A DNA stretch of 64,000 nucleotides from Thalassococcus profundi (lineage in GTDB: Bacteria; Pseudomonadota; Alphaproteobacteria; Rhodobacterales; Rhodobacteraceae): assembly GCF_003344785.1 (NCBI RefSeq), contig NZ_QPMK01000002.1, positions 248,001 to 312,000 of the forward strand, in the 5' to 3' direction. The translations under genes and the position numbers were made by a program. Within the stretch, counting starts at the first letter, position 1. Every line of letters begins with the position of its first letter. This document shows, one piece after another, positions 39,475 through 48,718 of the stretch. The notes under the pieces were generated by a model. It did no database searches and was not told the DNA's origin. It saw only the letters and a program-made list of their open reading frames with translations.

Positions 39475-39511
39475 AAACGCCGCGTCGGCCCCACCGGCGC
39501 GGCGTTTTTTT
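39475..39511 (+). terminator. Rho-independent terminator after dnaJ
   Basis: AAACGCCGCG and CGCGGCGTTT form the stem and are followed by seven T. It marks the end of the dnaKJ transcript. Confidence 0.85.
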
Positions 39512-39591
39512 CGTCACGTCACGTCGGCCACAGGCGTGGCGGGCCGCGCCCGCCGAATCCAGCGTGCGCGCAGGGCGCGCACTCCGCCGGA

Positions 39592-39960
39592 TCACGCCTT
39601 GGCCAGCATCCGGCCCAGCGGACGGCCAGACAGGATGTGCACATGCAGATGCGGCACCTCCTGCACCCCATGCTCCCCGGCGTTCGAAATCATCCGGAAC
39701 CCGTCCGTCGCCACGCCCTCCAGTTCGCAAACCTTGCCGATGGCGCGGGTGTAATCGACGATCTCGGCATCCGTCGCCTCCTGCGCAAAATGGTCGTAGC
39801 AGACGTACGGCCCCTTGGGGATCACCAGAACATGGCTGGGCGCCTGAGGATAAAGATCGCGGAACGCCAGCGTGTGTTCGGTCTCCAGCACCGTGGTGTT
39901 GGGAATCTCCCCGCGCAGGATCTTGGCAAAGATGTTCTGGTCGTCATAGGCATAGGCCAT
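39592..39960 (-). CDS. HIT family nucleotide hydrolase (HinT-like)
   Basis: A 122-residue histidine-triad protein. The triad lies in VPHLHVHILSGRPLG (about 101-115), and IFAKILRGEIPNT at the start is typical of HinT. HinT hydrolyses AMP-lysine and related phosphoramidates. It is 13 bases downstream of the GT14-like gene on the same strand. Confidence 0.93.
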   Translation of the reverse strand: MAYAYDDQNIFAKILRGEIPNTTVLETEHTLAFRDLYPQAPSHVLVIPKGPYVCYDHFAQEATDAEIVDYTRAIGKVCELEGVATDGFRMISNAGEHGVQEVPHLHVHILSGRPLGRMLAKA

Positions 39961-39973
39961 CGTCGCGGGCTCC

Positions 39974-41551
39974 TCAGTCAGCGAAAAGATAGTCGGTCAT
40001 GGCGATCTCCATCGCCCGGTCCTGCGGGATCGTCAGGAAGTCTGCGATCAGACGCGCATTGGTTTCCGGCGGGTCGATCTCGCGCATCCGGGCATGGTTC
40101 TGGAACCCGGCATCGCGGATGCGGTCGGATTCGTGGGTCATGTCGTGGCGGATCGTCGGCAGCAGCCGGGCCAGCGTCTCGCGCGGGGTGCGGTCGCCCG
40201 CCAGCCCCACCCGCATGGCATGGCCGATCAGATAGTCGTCGCTGAACTGGCATTCGACTTCCAGAAGCCGCGTCACCGACCGGTCGCCGCAGAAATCCTC
40301 CAGCAGGTCGAGGTTCGCCGGGTCCATGCAGACGATCAGCCGGTCGGTTTCGTAGTAATCGAACAGCATCCGCATCAGCGCTCGCCGGTGCCGATGCCGC
40401 TTGCCCAGCGTCGACTGGATGCCGCCCAGGTCGGGCAGCGCCGTGCTCTCTTCGTTGAAGAGATATTCGATGGCGGGCACGTTGGTCACCTGACGGATGC
40501 GCTCAAGCAGGCGTTTGGCCACATGCCATTTCTTGCAGACCACGATCAGCAATTCGCGTTCGCGCCCCAGAGAGCTTTCGGTTTCCCAGAACCGCGAGGC
40601 AAAACGCCGCCCGATCCGGCCCTTGCTGGTCAGGAACTTGTAGAGCGACCGGCCCTCGTTCGAGATCTGGAACCGCGTGCCTTCAGAGGAATAGAGCACC
40701 CCGAGACGGCGCTTGAGCTCCGTCGCCTCGGGGCTGATCTTGCGGGCGAACAGGAAATCCTGGCTCAGCAGCAGGTCGTAGTGATCGTTGTAGAAGGTCA
40801 CCGGCATGCCGTAGTCGGAAAACATCAGAAACGTCAGCGTCCGGCTGTCGATCTCGTTCTCGGGCACGAGGTGGCGCACGAGGGTCTGGAAAAACGTCTC
40901 GTCCGGGATCCAGGTGGTTCTGAAGAACCGCATGACATCCGGCCGGTCGCGGCAGAAGTCGAGGATCCATTCCACAGTGCGTCGGCGCAGACACCACCAT
41001 TGGCTGCCGATCTGGAGTTGCAGATCGTCCGGGATCGCCCGCGTCAGTCCCAGCTGTTTCTGCAATGCGAAGGCGGCGTAGAACCGGCGTTTCTGGGTGC
41101 GTTCGTTGAACCAGTGCCGGTAGATCAGCCGCTCTTCCTTCCAGCCGGTCTTGATCCAGTCCGACGCGAAATAGTCGAAGCTTTCGATATAGTCGACCTC
41201 GCGCCGGTCGAGGAATTCATGCGCGTATTGCGCAGACTTGATCGCCATGCAGTCGCCCGACAGCATGTAGAAATGCGTGGCGCGGGGAAAAGCCTCCACC
41301 GCCGCCTCGGTGGCCAGCAGCGTCGCCTGCACCAGGCTCCATTCGCCCCAGCCGCATTTGATCCGTTTCTTCGCGAAGGTGACGTTCGGATTGGCATCGA
41401 GCGCCTTGCGGATGCGCGCGAAATCAACGGCCTTCGCGCGGGCATCGAAATGGATCGAAATGTAATCGCCCACGGCCGTCAGGCTCTGCGCCTGCTTGAT
41501 GATGGCGTCAGGATCCTTGTGGCACAGCAGAATAAACGCAATTTTCGCCAT
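39974..41551 (-). CDS. GT14-like glycosyltransferase with a second type of C-terminal domain
   Basis: A 525-residue protein whose N-terminal 280 residues parallel the GT14-like protein at 25911: MAKIAFILLCHKD, ISIHFDARA, FYMLSGDCMAIK, GSQWWCLRRRTVEW and WIPDETFFQTLVRHL. The last 240 residues contain a possible nucleotide-binding-like strand (ELLIVVCKKWHVAKRLLERI) and differ from its paralogue's tail; I believe they match another Rhodobacterales DUF (5927-type). It probably forms a branch on a surface glycan. It is divergent from the sulfotransferase at 41693, the same pairing of functions as in the main operon. Confidence 0.78.
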   Translation of the reverse strand: MAKIAFILLCHKDPDAIIKQAQSLTAVGDYISIHFDARAKAVDFARIRKALDANPNVTFAKKRIKCGWGEWSLVQATLLATEAAVEAFPRATHFYMLSGDCMAIKSAQYAHEFLDRREVDYIESFDYFASDWIKTGWKEERLIYRHWFNERTQKRRFYAAFALQKQLGLTRAIPDDLQLQIGSQWWCLRRRTVEWILDFCRDRPDVMRFFRTTWIPDETFFQTLVRHLVPENEIDSRTLTFLMFSDYGMPVTFYNDHYDLLLSQDFLFARKISPEATELKRRLGVLYSSEGTRFQISNEGRSLYKFLTSKGRIGRRFASRFWETESSLGRERELLIVVCKKWHVAKRLLERIRQVTNVPAIEYLFNEESTALPDLGGIQSTLGKRHRHRRALMRMLFDYYETDRLIVCMDPANLDLLEDFCGDRSVTRLLEVECQFSDDYLIGHAMRVGLAGDRTPRETLARLLPTIRHDMTHESDRIRDAGFQNHARMREIDPPETNARLIADFLTIPQDRAMEIAMTDYLFAD

Positions 41552-41602
41552 ATCCGAAACAGTCTGCCTTATTCTTGCCCGATTGTTTATGTTGATACGG
41601 GT

Positions 41603-41617
41603 GAACAGGCGTTGAAC
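41603..41617 (-). promoter_or_regulatory. LexA-box-like sequence
   Basis: GAAC-N7-GAAC (GTTC-N7-GTTC on the other strand) equals the direct-repeat SOS box of alphaproteobacteria. One or two chance matches are expected in a window this size, so only its position between divergent genes makes it notable. Confidence 0.3.
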
Positions 41618-41631
41618 AAACCCGGTTTGTT
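41615..41631. repeat. Perfect 17-base palindrome between divergent GT14 and sulfotransferase genes
   Basis: AACAAACC and GGTTTGTT flank one C. Six T residues follow shortly after on the plus strand, but no plus-strand gene ends here, so an operator is more likely than a terminator. A TATAAG -10-like box lies downstream at 41646. Confidence 0.55.
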
Positions 41632-41692
41632 TGCTTTTTTGGCGCTATAAGCCGCCCGTGACAAGTGCGGCACGGATTTCGGAGGCAGGAGC

Positions 41693-42511
41693 ATGGGGTT
41701 TCCAGGGACTTGGATGACCGAGAGCGAGAGCGTGGTGTATCGGGTCGTGCCGAAATGCGCCTGCTCCACCATCGGTCAGATCATGTTTTATTCGGACCAT
41801 GGAAAGTTCTTCGACGGCGACATTCACGACGCCGAGAAGGGGCTGCACAAATGGGCCCGCGAGGACAGCCAGAAGCTGATCAACGCCAACGTCAAGACCC
41901 ACACGTCCTATGCCTTTACCTGCGTGCGCAATCCGTACACGCGCATCCTGTCGTCCTTCTTCGACAAGATCTGCGGCATCCAGCGTAACGGCAAACGCTA
42001 CCGCGGAAACCTCGTACCGCTGTTGATCCAGAAATACGGGATCGAGGTCGGCGGCGACGACGGCAAGGAAGAGTTCGACCAGATCCGCAGCTTCCGCCGG
42101 TTCCTGCTCTTCGTGCGCGACACCATCCGCTGGCGCCGCCCGATGGAGCCGGACATCCACTGGTCGGCGATGTCGGGCCATGTCAGCACCTTCATCGTCA
42201 ACGGCGGCCGCTACAACAAGATCTTCTGGACCGAGGCCTTCAACGACGGGATGCAAGATGTGCTGAGCGCCATCGACACCCCGCACAAGGTCGACCTGGG
42301 CAGCATCCCGCGTTTCAACGAATCGGAAGGCCACGGACCCAAGCGGGCGCATCCGGTAGAAGATTATTTCGACGACATGGCCATGCACCTGATCTACGAG
42401 ATCTACCGCCGCGATTTCGACCTGTTCAAATACGACTTCGAAAATCCGGCCAACAAGATGCCGATCGGCGAGATCGACCTGGACGAGGTTCATGCCAAGT
42501 TGGGCGACTGA
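41693..42511 (+). CDS. Carbohydrate sulfotransferase family protein
   Basis: A 272-residue Sulfotransfer_2-type protein. The 5'-phosphosulfate loop is VYRVVPKCACSTIGQIMF (about 16-33) and the 3'-phosphate motif is TCVRNPYTRILSSF (about 80-93). The C-terminal helix (MHLIYEIYRRDFDLFKYDF) is characteristic of chondroitin/HNK-1-type sulfotransferases. It has no membrane anchor and should be cytosolic. PAPS would be the donor; the acceptor is probably a glycan made by the neighbouring glycosyltransferases. Confidence 0.85.
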   Translation: MGFPGTWMTESESVVYRVVPKCACSTIGQIMFYSDHGKFFDGDIHDAEKGLHKWAREDSQKLINANVKTHTSYAFTCVRNPYTRILSSFFDKICGIQRNGKRYRGNLVPLLIQKYGIEVGGDDGKEEFDQIRSFRRFLLFVRDTIRWRRPMEPDIHWSAMSGHVSTFIVNGGRYNKIFWTEAFNDGMQDVLSAIDTPHKVDLGSIPRFNESEGHGPKRAHPVEDYFDDMAMHLIYEIYRRDFDLFKYDFENPANKMPIGEIDLDEVHAKLGD

Positions 42512-42620
42512 CCGCGCCGAAAATGTTTCGCATCAATTCGGACTCACTTTACTCTGCCTGAAGCCAAGGATTTCAAAGCGTTGAGTGACGCTTTCCGTTT
42601 CGGGTCACACGCAAAACGCT

Positions 42621-43415
42621 CTAGTTCAACTGGTTGCCGTATTCCTCGAACGCGTCCTGCACCCCTTTGATCCAGTCCGGGGGGTCATCCGGCCATGGCG
42701 TGAATTCGGCACTGATGGTGCCGTTGTAGCCGCTTTGCAGGATGTCGCGCAGCAGTGCCGCCTCTTCGGCGCGCGCCATGTTCGGGGCGCCGCGTTTTTC
42801 CAGCCCGGCGATCTGCACATGGGTAGCGCGGTGGCCGTAATCCGCCCAGACCTGCCGTGCGTTGCCGTGGATGCGGCTGGCGTGCCAGGCGTCGAACTGC
42901 AAACCGACGTTGCTGCGATCCACGGCATCGAGGATTCGCGCCGCCAGCGCGAAATCGCCCAGAAAATAGCCGGGCATGTCGCCGGGATTGAGCGGTTCGA
43001 TGGTCAGCCGCCGGTCCGGAGTCCAGTCGGCCGCCAAGCGCAGATTTTTCACGAAAGTGTCAAAGGCCGCGGGGTCGGTCGTCCGCCCGGCCATCACGTG
43101 GATGCACCCTACCCCGAGATGCCGGGCATAGGTTCGCGCGATGGCGAATTGCGTCATGAACCGCGCCGTCGCGCCGGGGACCGCCGCGCAGCCCCGCGCG
43201 CCTCTCTCCCACTGGTTCTCCGCGGTGTTGACCAGAACCATCTCGGACCCGCTGGCGGTCAGCGCGCGGTCCCATGCCGCCAGCGAATGGTCGTAGGGAA
43301 ACAGACATTCCACCGCATCAAAGCCGGAATCCCGCGCCAGGGACGGGCGGACCAGCAGCGGCGCATCCCACGTCAGCGTGGTGATGTTGGCAACAAGTCG
43401 CGGCGTTTTTGGCAT
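42621..43415 (-). CDS. Hydroxypyruvate-isomerase-like TIM-barrel protein
   Basis: A 264-residue xylose-isomerase-like TIM barrel. The family pattern is visible as MPKTPRLVANITTL at the start, VHVMAGRT in the middle, the metal-ligand Glu in LTIEPLNPGDMPGYFL and the later QFDAWHASRI and ISAEFTPWPDD. This is the Hyi/OtnI group, which interconverts hydroxypyruvate and tartronate semialdehyde or isomerises related acids. It lies 3 bases after the DUF1285 gene. Confidence 0.87.
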   Translation of the reverse strand: MPKTPRLVANITTLTWDAPLLVRPSLARDSGFDAVECLFPYDHSLAAWDRALTASGSEMVLVNTAENQWERGARGCAAVPGATARFMTQFAIARTYARHLGVGCIHVMAGRTTDPAAFDTFVKNLRLAADWTPDRRLTIEPLNPGDMPGYFLGDFALAARILDAVDRSNVGLQFDAWHASRIHGNARQVWADYGHRATHVQIAGLEKRGAPNMARAEEAALLRDILQSGYNGTISAEFTPWPDDPPDWIKGVQDAFEEYGNQLN

Positions 43416-43418
43416 GGC

Positions 43419-44009
43419 TCACCCTGGAAGATCGTCCGAGGGTATCATGGGAAAGAACTGCCCGCCCGACCAAAGACCGAACCAGCGCTTTCCATCGACC
43501 TCGTGGTGCGCGCCCAGCTCCACCAGCCGGTAAAAGCTCTTGCGGTCGATCAACGCCTCGAGATTGGCCCGGATCAGCACGTAGGGCGACGGCTCTCCGG
43601 TCTCGGCGTCGCGGACCACGCGGATCGGATGGTCCGGCCCGGCGGCGGCGGAATCGCCGACATGAGTGTGAAAGGTCAGGAGCTGGTCTTTTCCATCTCC
43701 CTCGGCCTCGAAATCGGTGGCGACGAACGGCGCGTCATCCACGGTGATTCCGACCTTTTCCACCGGCGTCACGAGGAAATATTTGTCGCCGTCCTTGCGC
43801 AGGATGGTCGAGAAGAGCTTGACCAGCTCGAATCTGCCGATCGGCGTTCCAAGATAGAACCAGGTGCCGTCGCGGGCGATCCGCATGTCCAGATCGCCGC
43901 AGAACGGCGGATTCCATTTGTGCACAGGCGGAAGGCCTTTCGCCTTGGCGCTGCGCACCGACGCCGCGATCCCCTCTGCCGAGGGTGTCACAACATTTTG
44001 TGTGCTCAT
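43419..44009 (-). CDS. DUF1285 family protein
   Basis: A 196-residue protein of the DUF1285 family. The recognisable core is PPVHKWNPPFCGDLDMRIARDG followed by a beta-barrel-like region with TPIGRFELVKLFSTIL and FVATDFEAEG. It is cytosolic and of unknown role, commonly next to moxR. The start at 44009 is preferred over 44021 because GAGAA is too close to the latter. It is divergent from moxR with a 70-base gap. Confidence 0.85.
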   Translation of the reverse strand: MSTQNVVTPSAEGIAASVRSAKAKGLPPVHKWNPPFCGDLDMRIARDGTWFYLGTPIGRFELVKLFSTILRKDGDKYFLVTPVEKVGITVDDAPFVATDFEAEGDGKDQLLTFHTHVGDSAAAGPDHPIRVVRDAETGEPSPYVLIRANLEALIDRKSFYRLVELGAHHEVDGKRWFGLWSGGQFFPMIPSDDLPG

Positions 44010-44079
44010 TGCTTTTGCCATTTCTCTGCTGCGCGATACACTCTCTCCTATTCGAGGTAGCCTGCACAGGAGAATTTCC

Positions 44080-45087
44080 ATGGCCGACGCCGAAAATCTG
44101 GTCGCCGACATTGAGGCGCTGGAGCGCAAGCTGGCGGAAGCCAAGCAGGCGATCACCAAGCGGTTCATCGGGCAGGAGCGTGTCGTGGACCTGACCCTGT
44201 CGGCCTTGCTCTGCGGCGGACATGCGATCCTGATCGGCCTGCCCGGCTTGGGCAAGACGCGCCTGGTTGAGACGCTGAGCACGGTCATGGGCCTGAACGG
44301 CAACCGCGTGCAGTTCACGCCCGACCTGATGCCCGCCGACATCCTCGGCTCCGAGGTTCTGGAAACCGGCGCCGACGGCAGCCGCGGGTTCAAGTTCATC
44401 CCCGGCCCGATCTTCTGCCAACTTCTGATGGCGGACGAGATCAACCGCGCCTCGCCCCGCACGCAGTCTGCGCTCTTGCAGGCGATGCAGGAAAAGGTCG
44501 TGACCGTCGCCGGCATGGACCGCAAGCTCGACGCGCCGTTCCACGTGCTGGCGACGCAGAATCCGATCGAACAGGAAGGCACCTATCCCCTGCCCGAGGC
44601 GCAGCTTGACCGCTTTCTCGTGCAGATCGACGTGGCCTATCCCGACCGCGCCACCGAACGCGACATCCTTCTGGCCACCACCGGCACCGAGGATGCGCAG
44701 TCGCATCAGGTGTTCGACACCGAAAGCCTGCTTGCCGCGCAGACCTTGCTGCGCCGGATGCCCGTGGGCGACGCGGTGGTCGAGATGATCCTCGATCTGG
44801 TGCGCGCCTTCCGCCCCTCCGATCCGTCGGCGGGCGAGCGCGTGCGCGAAACCGTGGCCTGGGGCCCCGGCCCGCGCGCCGCGCAGGCGCTGATGCTGAC
44901 CGTCCGCGCCCGCGCGCTTCTTCAGGGCCGGCTGGCGCCGTCGCCCGAGGATGTGCTCGACATGGCGCGCCCGGTGCTCACCCACCGCATGGCGCTGTCC
45001 TTCTCGGCCAAGGCCCGCGGCGAAGACCTCGGCGCGCTGATCGACCACGTGGCGCAGGGCATGATGCGCACCGAGGCCGCTGCGTGA
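44080..45087 (+). CDS. MoxR family AAA+ ATPase
   Basis: A 335-residue AAA+ chaperone-like ATPase. Walker A is GLPGLGKTRL, Walker B LLMADEINRASP, and the sensor-1 Asn lies in LATQNPIEQEGTYPLPEAQ. MoxR proteins act with DUF58 and VWA-type proteins, often in maturation of envelope or enzyme complexes. AGGAG precedes the start by 8 bases. Its stop overlaps the next start (GTGA), the first of three such overlaps in this operon. Confidence 0.94.
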   Translation: MADAENLVADIEALERKLAEAKQAITKRFIGQERVVDLTLSALLCGGHAILIGLPGLGKTRLVETLSTVMGLNGNRVQFTPDLMPADILGSEVLETGADGSRGFKFIPGPIFCQLLMADEINRASPRTQSALLQAMQEKVVTVAGMDRKLDAPFHVLATQNPIEQEGTYPLPEAQLDRFLVQIDVAYPDRATERDILLATTGTEDAQSHQVFDTESLLAAQTLLRRMPVGDAVVEMILDLVRAFRPSDPSAGERVRETVAWGPGPRAAQALMLTVRARALLQGRLAPSPEDVLDMARPVLTHRMALSFSAKARGEDLGALIDHVAQGMMRTEAAA

Positions 45088-45959
45088 TACCAGCCCTCGC
45101 CCTAAGGCAGCAGGCAGAAGAGGAGGCGGCCCGTCTGCCCGCGCTGCTCGCCCGCGCCGAGAAACTGGCGGGCACCGTCCTCTTGGGCGAACATGGCCGC
45201 CGGCGGGCGGGCCAGGGCGACGATTTCTGGCAGTACCGCCCGCTGCAACCGGGCGATTCCCGCCGCAGCATCGATTGGCGCCGTTCGGCAAAGGGCGATT
45301 CGGATTTCGTCCGCGAACGCGAATGGCAGATCGCGCAAAGCGTGCTGCTCTGGCTCGATGGCGCGGCCTCGATGCGGTTTTCCAGCGACAAGAACCTGCC
45401 CACCAAGGCCGAACGCGCGCGGCTGCTGACCCTGGCGGCGGCGATCCTGCTCATCCGCGGCGGCGAACGCGTCGGCCTGACCGGCTGGACCCTTCCACCC
45501 CGGCGCGGGCAGGAACAGGTGCTGCGGCTCGCCGAAGCCTTTACCACGGACGATCCCGACGATTATGCCACGCCCGAGGCGCGCGGCATGCTGCCCCACG
45601 CCCGCGCCATCTTTGTCTCGGACTTCCTCGGCAACCTCGATCCGGTCGAAGCGGCGCTGACCAAGGCCGCCGACCGCGGCGTTCGCGGCGTCATGCTGCA
45701 GGTTCTCGACCCGGCCGAAGAGGCGTTTCCCTTCGAAGGCCGCACCATCTTTGAAAGCGTCGGCAAGTCGGTCGCGCACGAGACGCTCAAAGCCGGCGAC
45801 CTGCGCAGCCGCTATCTAGACCGGCTGGCCGAGCGCAAGGCGCGGCTCGACACGCTGTGCCGACTCACCGGCTGGCAATACCGCTGCCATCACACCAACG
45901 CATCGGCGCAATCCGCGCTCCTGTGGATCTACCGCGCCATGGACGGAGGTCACGGATGA
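45084..45959 (+). CDS. DUF58 domain protein
   Basis: A 291-residue DUF58 protein with the signature GDDFWQYRPLQPGDSRRSIDWR (positions about 48-69) and a von Willebrand A-like fold with SVLLWLDGAASM. It starts at GTG, coupled to moxR. DUF58 proteins work with MoxR ATPases; the target is not known. Confidence 0.93.
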   Translation: MIPALALRQQAEEEAARLPALLARAEKLAGTVLLGEHGRRRAGQGDDFWQYRPLQPGDSRRSIDWRRSAKGDSDFVREREWQIAQSVLLWLDGAASMRFSSDKNLPTKAERARLLTLAAAILLIRGGERVGLTGWTLPPRRGQEQVLRLAEAFTTDDPDDYATPEARGMLPHARAIFVSDFLGNLDPVEAALTKAADRGVRGVMLQVLDPAEEAFPFEGRTIFESVGKSVAHETLKAGDLRSRYLDRLAERKARLDTLCRLTGWQYRCHHTNASAQSALLWIYRAMDGGHG

Positions 45960-48718
45960 CCCTTTTCGGCGCGCTCGGTTTCACCGCGCCCTGGCTGCTG
46001 CTGGGGCTGCTGGCCCTGCCGATCCTCTGGCTGATCCTGCGCGCGGTGCCGCCCGCGCCGATCCGCCGCCTGTTTCCGGGCGTGGTGCTGCTGCTTGGAC
46101 TCAAGGATGACGAACAGGTCAGCGACCGCACGCCCTGGTGGCTCTTGCTGCTGCGCATGCTCGCCGTGGCGGCGGTGATCCTCGGCCTCGCCGGTCCTGT
46201 GCTGAACCCTGAACCCGAAGCCGCCGGATCGGGCGATGGCCCGCTGCTGGTGGTGATGGACGCCAGCTGGGCCAGCGCCGCCGACTGGCGCGCCCGGATC
46301 GAAGCGACGGACGCGCTGCTGGTGCAGGCGTCGCGCGCCGACCGCACCGCCGCGCTGGTGCGCCTGACCGATCCGGAGCCGCCGGTGTTCCAATCAGCCG
46401 ACAGCCTGCGCAGTTCGCTGCCCGGCGTTGTGCCCGACCCCTGGCAGCCCGGTCCCGAAGAGGTGGCGCGCTTCATCGCCGCCCTGCCCGAGGGTGGCTT
46501 CGACACCTTCTGGCTCTCCGACGGGCTGGCGCGCGACGACCGCGAAGAGATGCTGGCGGCGCTTGAGGATCGCGGCGCGGTCACGGTCTTCGAAAGCCCG
46601 CGCAGCCTCTATGCGCTGCAACCCGCCACCTATGCCGACGGCAACGTGGTCCTGAACCTGCGCCGCCTGCGCCCCGGCCCCGAGGCCGAAGTCTCCATCG
46701 CCGCGCACGGTCTGGACCCGGCGGGCAACCCGGCCATCCTCGCCCGCATTCCGGGCCGGTTCGAGAGCGATGCGCGCGAGGCCACCGCCGAGCTATCGCT
46801 GCCGGCGGAACTGCGTGCCCGCATCACCCGCTTCGAGATCGAGGGCCAGCGCAGCGCCGGAGCCGTGGCGCTGCCCGACGATTCCCTGCGCCGCCGCGAG
46901 GTCGCGCTGATCGCCGGCAGCCAGGACCGCGAGGGGCTCGAACTGCTCTCGCCGTTGCACTACCTCACCCGCGCGCTGGAACCCAATGTCGATCTGCTGG
47001 ACGGCGCTCTCATGGACATCCTGCCCGCAAACCCGGACGTGATCGTGCTGGCCGATGTCGCCACGCTCAGCGCCGCCGAGGAAGACGCGGTGCTGGAATG
47101 GATGGAGAACGGCGGGCTGCTCCTGCGCTTTGCCGGGCCGCGGCTGGCCGCAAGCGACGTCAGCCGCGACTCCGAAGATCCGCTGATGCCGGTGCGCCTG
47201 CGTGCGGGCGGCCGAACCGTCGGCGGTGCGATGAGCTGGGGCGAGCCGAAATCGCTGGCGCCCTTCGCGTCGGAAAGCCCGTTCTTCGGGCTGGAGATCC
47301 CCGAGGACGTCACCGTCACCGCCCAGGTCATGGCGCAGCCCGACCCGACGCTGGCCGACCGCGTCATTGCGCAGCTCGACGACGGCACGCCGCTGGTCAC
47401 CCGCAAGCGCGTTGGCCAGGGGCAGGTCGTGCTGGTGCATGTCACCGCCAATGCCGAATGGTCGTCGCTGCCGCTCTCGGGCCTTTTCGTGCAGATGCTC
47501 GAACGTCTGGCCGTCTCCTCGACCCCCGCCATGCCCGAGGTGCAGGACATGGAGGGCACGGTCTGGCAGCCCGAGATGGTGCTCGACGCCTTTGGCGCGC
47601 CGCGCGATGCGGGCAACCTGCCGGGCGTCGCGGGCGAGGACCTTGTCACCGCGCCGCTGGGTCCCGACCTGCGCCCCGGTCTCTACCAGGGCGCGGAGCG
47701 GAGCCTTGCCCGCAACGTGGTGACCGCAGACACGGCGCTGGAGCCGGTCGTCTGGCCGCAAAACGTGCCGGTGCAGGGCATGATCCGGGCGCAGGAAACG
47801 CCGCTGGCGGGCTGGCTGCTGGCGCTGGCCATAGCCCTGCTGCTGGCGGACGTGATCGCGTCGCTGGCGCTGTCGGGCCGGTTGCGCAGCGCACGGGCCG
47901 CGGCGACCGTGCTTGCGGCTCTGATGCTGATGCCGCAGACCGGGCGCGCGCAGGATACGACCGACGCCATGGCGCTGGCCGCGACCTCAGAGGTGACGCT
48001 GGCGCATGTGCTGACAGGCGACGACCGCATCGACGACACCGCGCAGGCGGGGCTGCGCGGCCTGTCGGACACGCTGTTCTTCCGCACATCGGTCGAACCC
48101 GCCGACCCCATGGGCGTCGACCTCGAAACCGACGAACTGGCGTTCTTCCCGTTCCTCTACTGGCCGGTGACACCCGACCAGCCGACGCCCTCGGCCGAGG
48201 CCTATGCCAAGCTCAACACCTACCTGCGCTCGGGCGGCATGATCCTCTTCGACACCCGCGACGCCGACGTCGCCCGGTTCGGCGGATCGAGCCCCAACGG
48301 ACGCAAGCTGCAGGCGCTGGCGGAACCGCTGGACATCCCGCCGCTGGAGCCGATCCCGCAGGACCACGTCCTGACCCGCACCTTCTACCTGTTGCAGGAC
48401 TTCCCGGGCCGCCACGCCGGCCGCGACGTCTGGGTCGAAGCGGCGCCGCCCGATGCGGAGCTGATCGAAGGCATGCCCTTCCGCAACCTCAACGACAACG
48501 TCACACCCGTGGTCATTGGCGGCAACGACTGGGCCACCGCCTGGGCAACCGACGCGCGCGGCAACCCGAGCTTTCCCGTAGGCCGCGGTTTCGCCGGAGA
48601 ACGGCAGCGCGAGATCGCCTACCGCTTCGGCGTCAACCTGGTCATGCACGTGCTGACCGGGAACTACAAATCCGACCAGGTGCACGTGCCTGCGCTTCTC
48701 GACAGGCTTGGACAATGA
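45956..48718 (+). CDS. BatA-like membrane protein with DUF4159 domain
   Basis: A 920-residue inner-membrane protein. The N-terminus has two transmembrane helices (about 8-26 and 58-76) with the BatA/aerotolerance start. A VWA-like region follows (VVMDASWASAADWRARI, about 98-114), then a further transmembrane pair near 615-665. The C-terminal DUF4159 domain (about 680-920) includes PFLYWPVTPDQPTPSAEA and GGMILFDTRDADV. It is coupled to the upstream stop by ATGA. It is thought to work with MoxR and DUF58 at the membrane. Confidence 0.88.
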   Translation: MTLFGALGFTAPWLLLGLLALPILWLILRAVPPAPIRRLFPGVVLLLGLKDDEQVSDRTPWWLLLLRMLAVAAVILGLAGPVLNPEPEAAGSGDGPLLVVMDASWASAADWRARIEATDALLVQASRADRTAALVRLTDPEPPVFQSADSLRSSLPGVVPDPWQPGPEEVARFIAALPEGGFDTFWLSDGLARDDREEMLAALEDRGAVTVFESPRSLYALQPATYADGNVVLNLRRLRPGPEAEVSIAAHGLDPAGNPAILARIPGRFESDAREATAELSLPAELRARITRFEIEGQRSAGAVALPDDSLRRREVALIAGSQDREGLELLSPLHYLTRALEPNVDLLDGALMDILPANPDVIVLADVATLSAAEEDAVLEWMENGGLLLRFAGPRLAASDVSRDSEDPLMPVRLRAGGRTVGGAMSWGEPKSLAPFASESPFFGLEIPEDVTVTAQVMAQPDPTLADRVIAQLDDGTPLVTRKRVGQGQVVLVHVTANAEWSSLPLSGLFVQMLERLAVSSTPAMPEVQDMEGTVWQPEMVLDAFGAPRDAGNLPGVAGEDLVTAPLGPDLRPGLYQGAERSLARNVVTADTALEPVVWPQNVPVQGMIRAQETPLAGWLLALAIALLLADVIASLALSGRLRSARAAATVLAALMLMPQTGRAQDTTDAMALAATSEVTLAHVLTGDDRIDDTAQAGLRGLSDTLFFRTSVEPADPMGVDLETDELAFFPFLYWPVTPDQPTPSAEAYAKLNTYLRSGGMILFDTRDADVARFGGSSPNGRKLQALAEPLDIPPLEPIPQDHVLTRTFYLLQDFPGRHAGRDVWVEAAPPDAELIEGMPFRNLNDNVTPVVIGGNDWATAWATDARGNPSFPVGRGFAGERQREIAYRFGVNLVMHVLTGNYKSDQVHVPALLDRLGQ

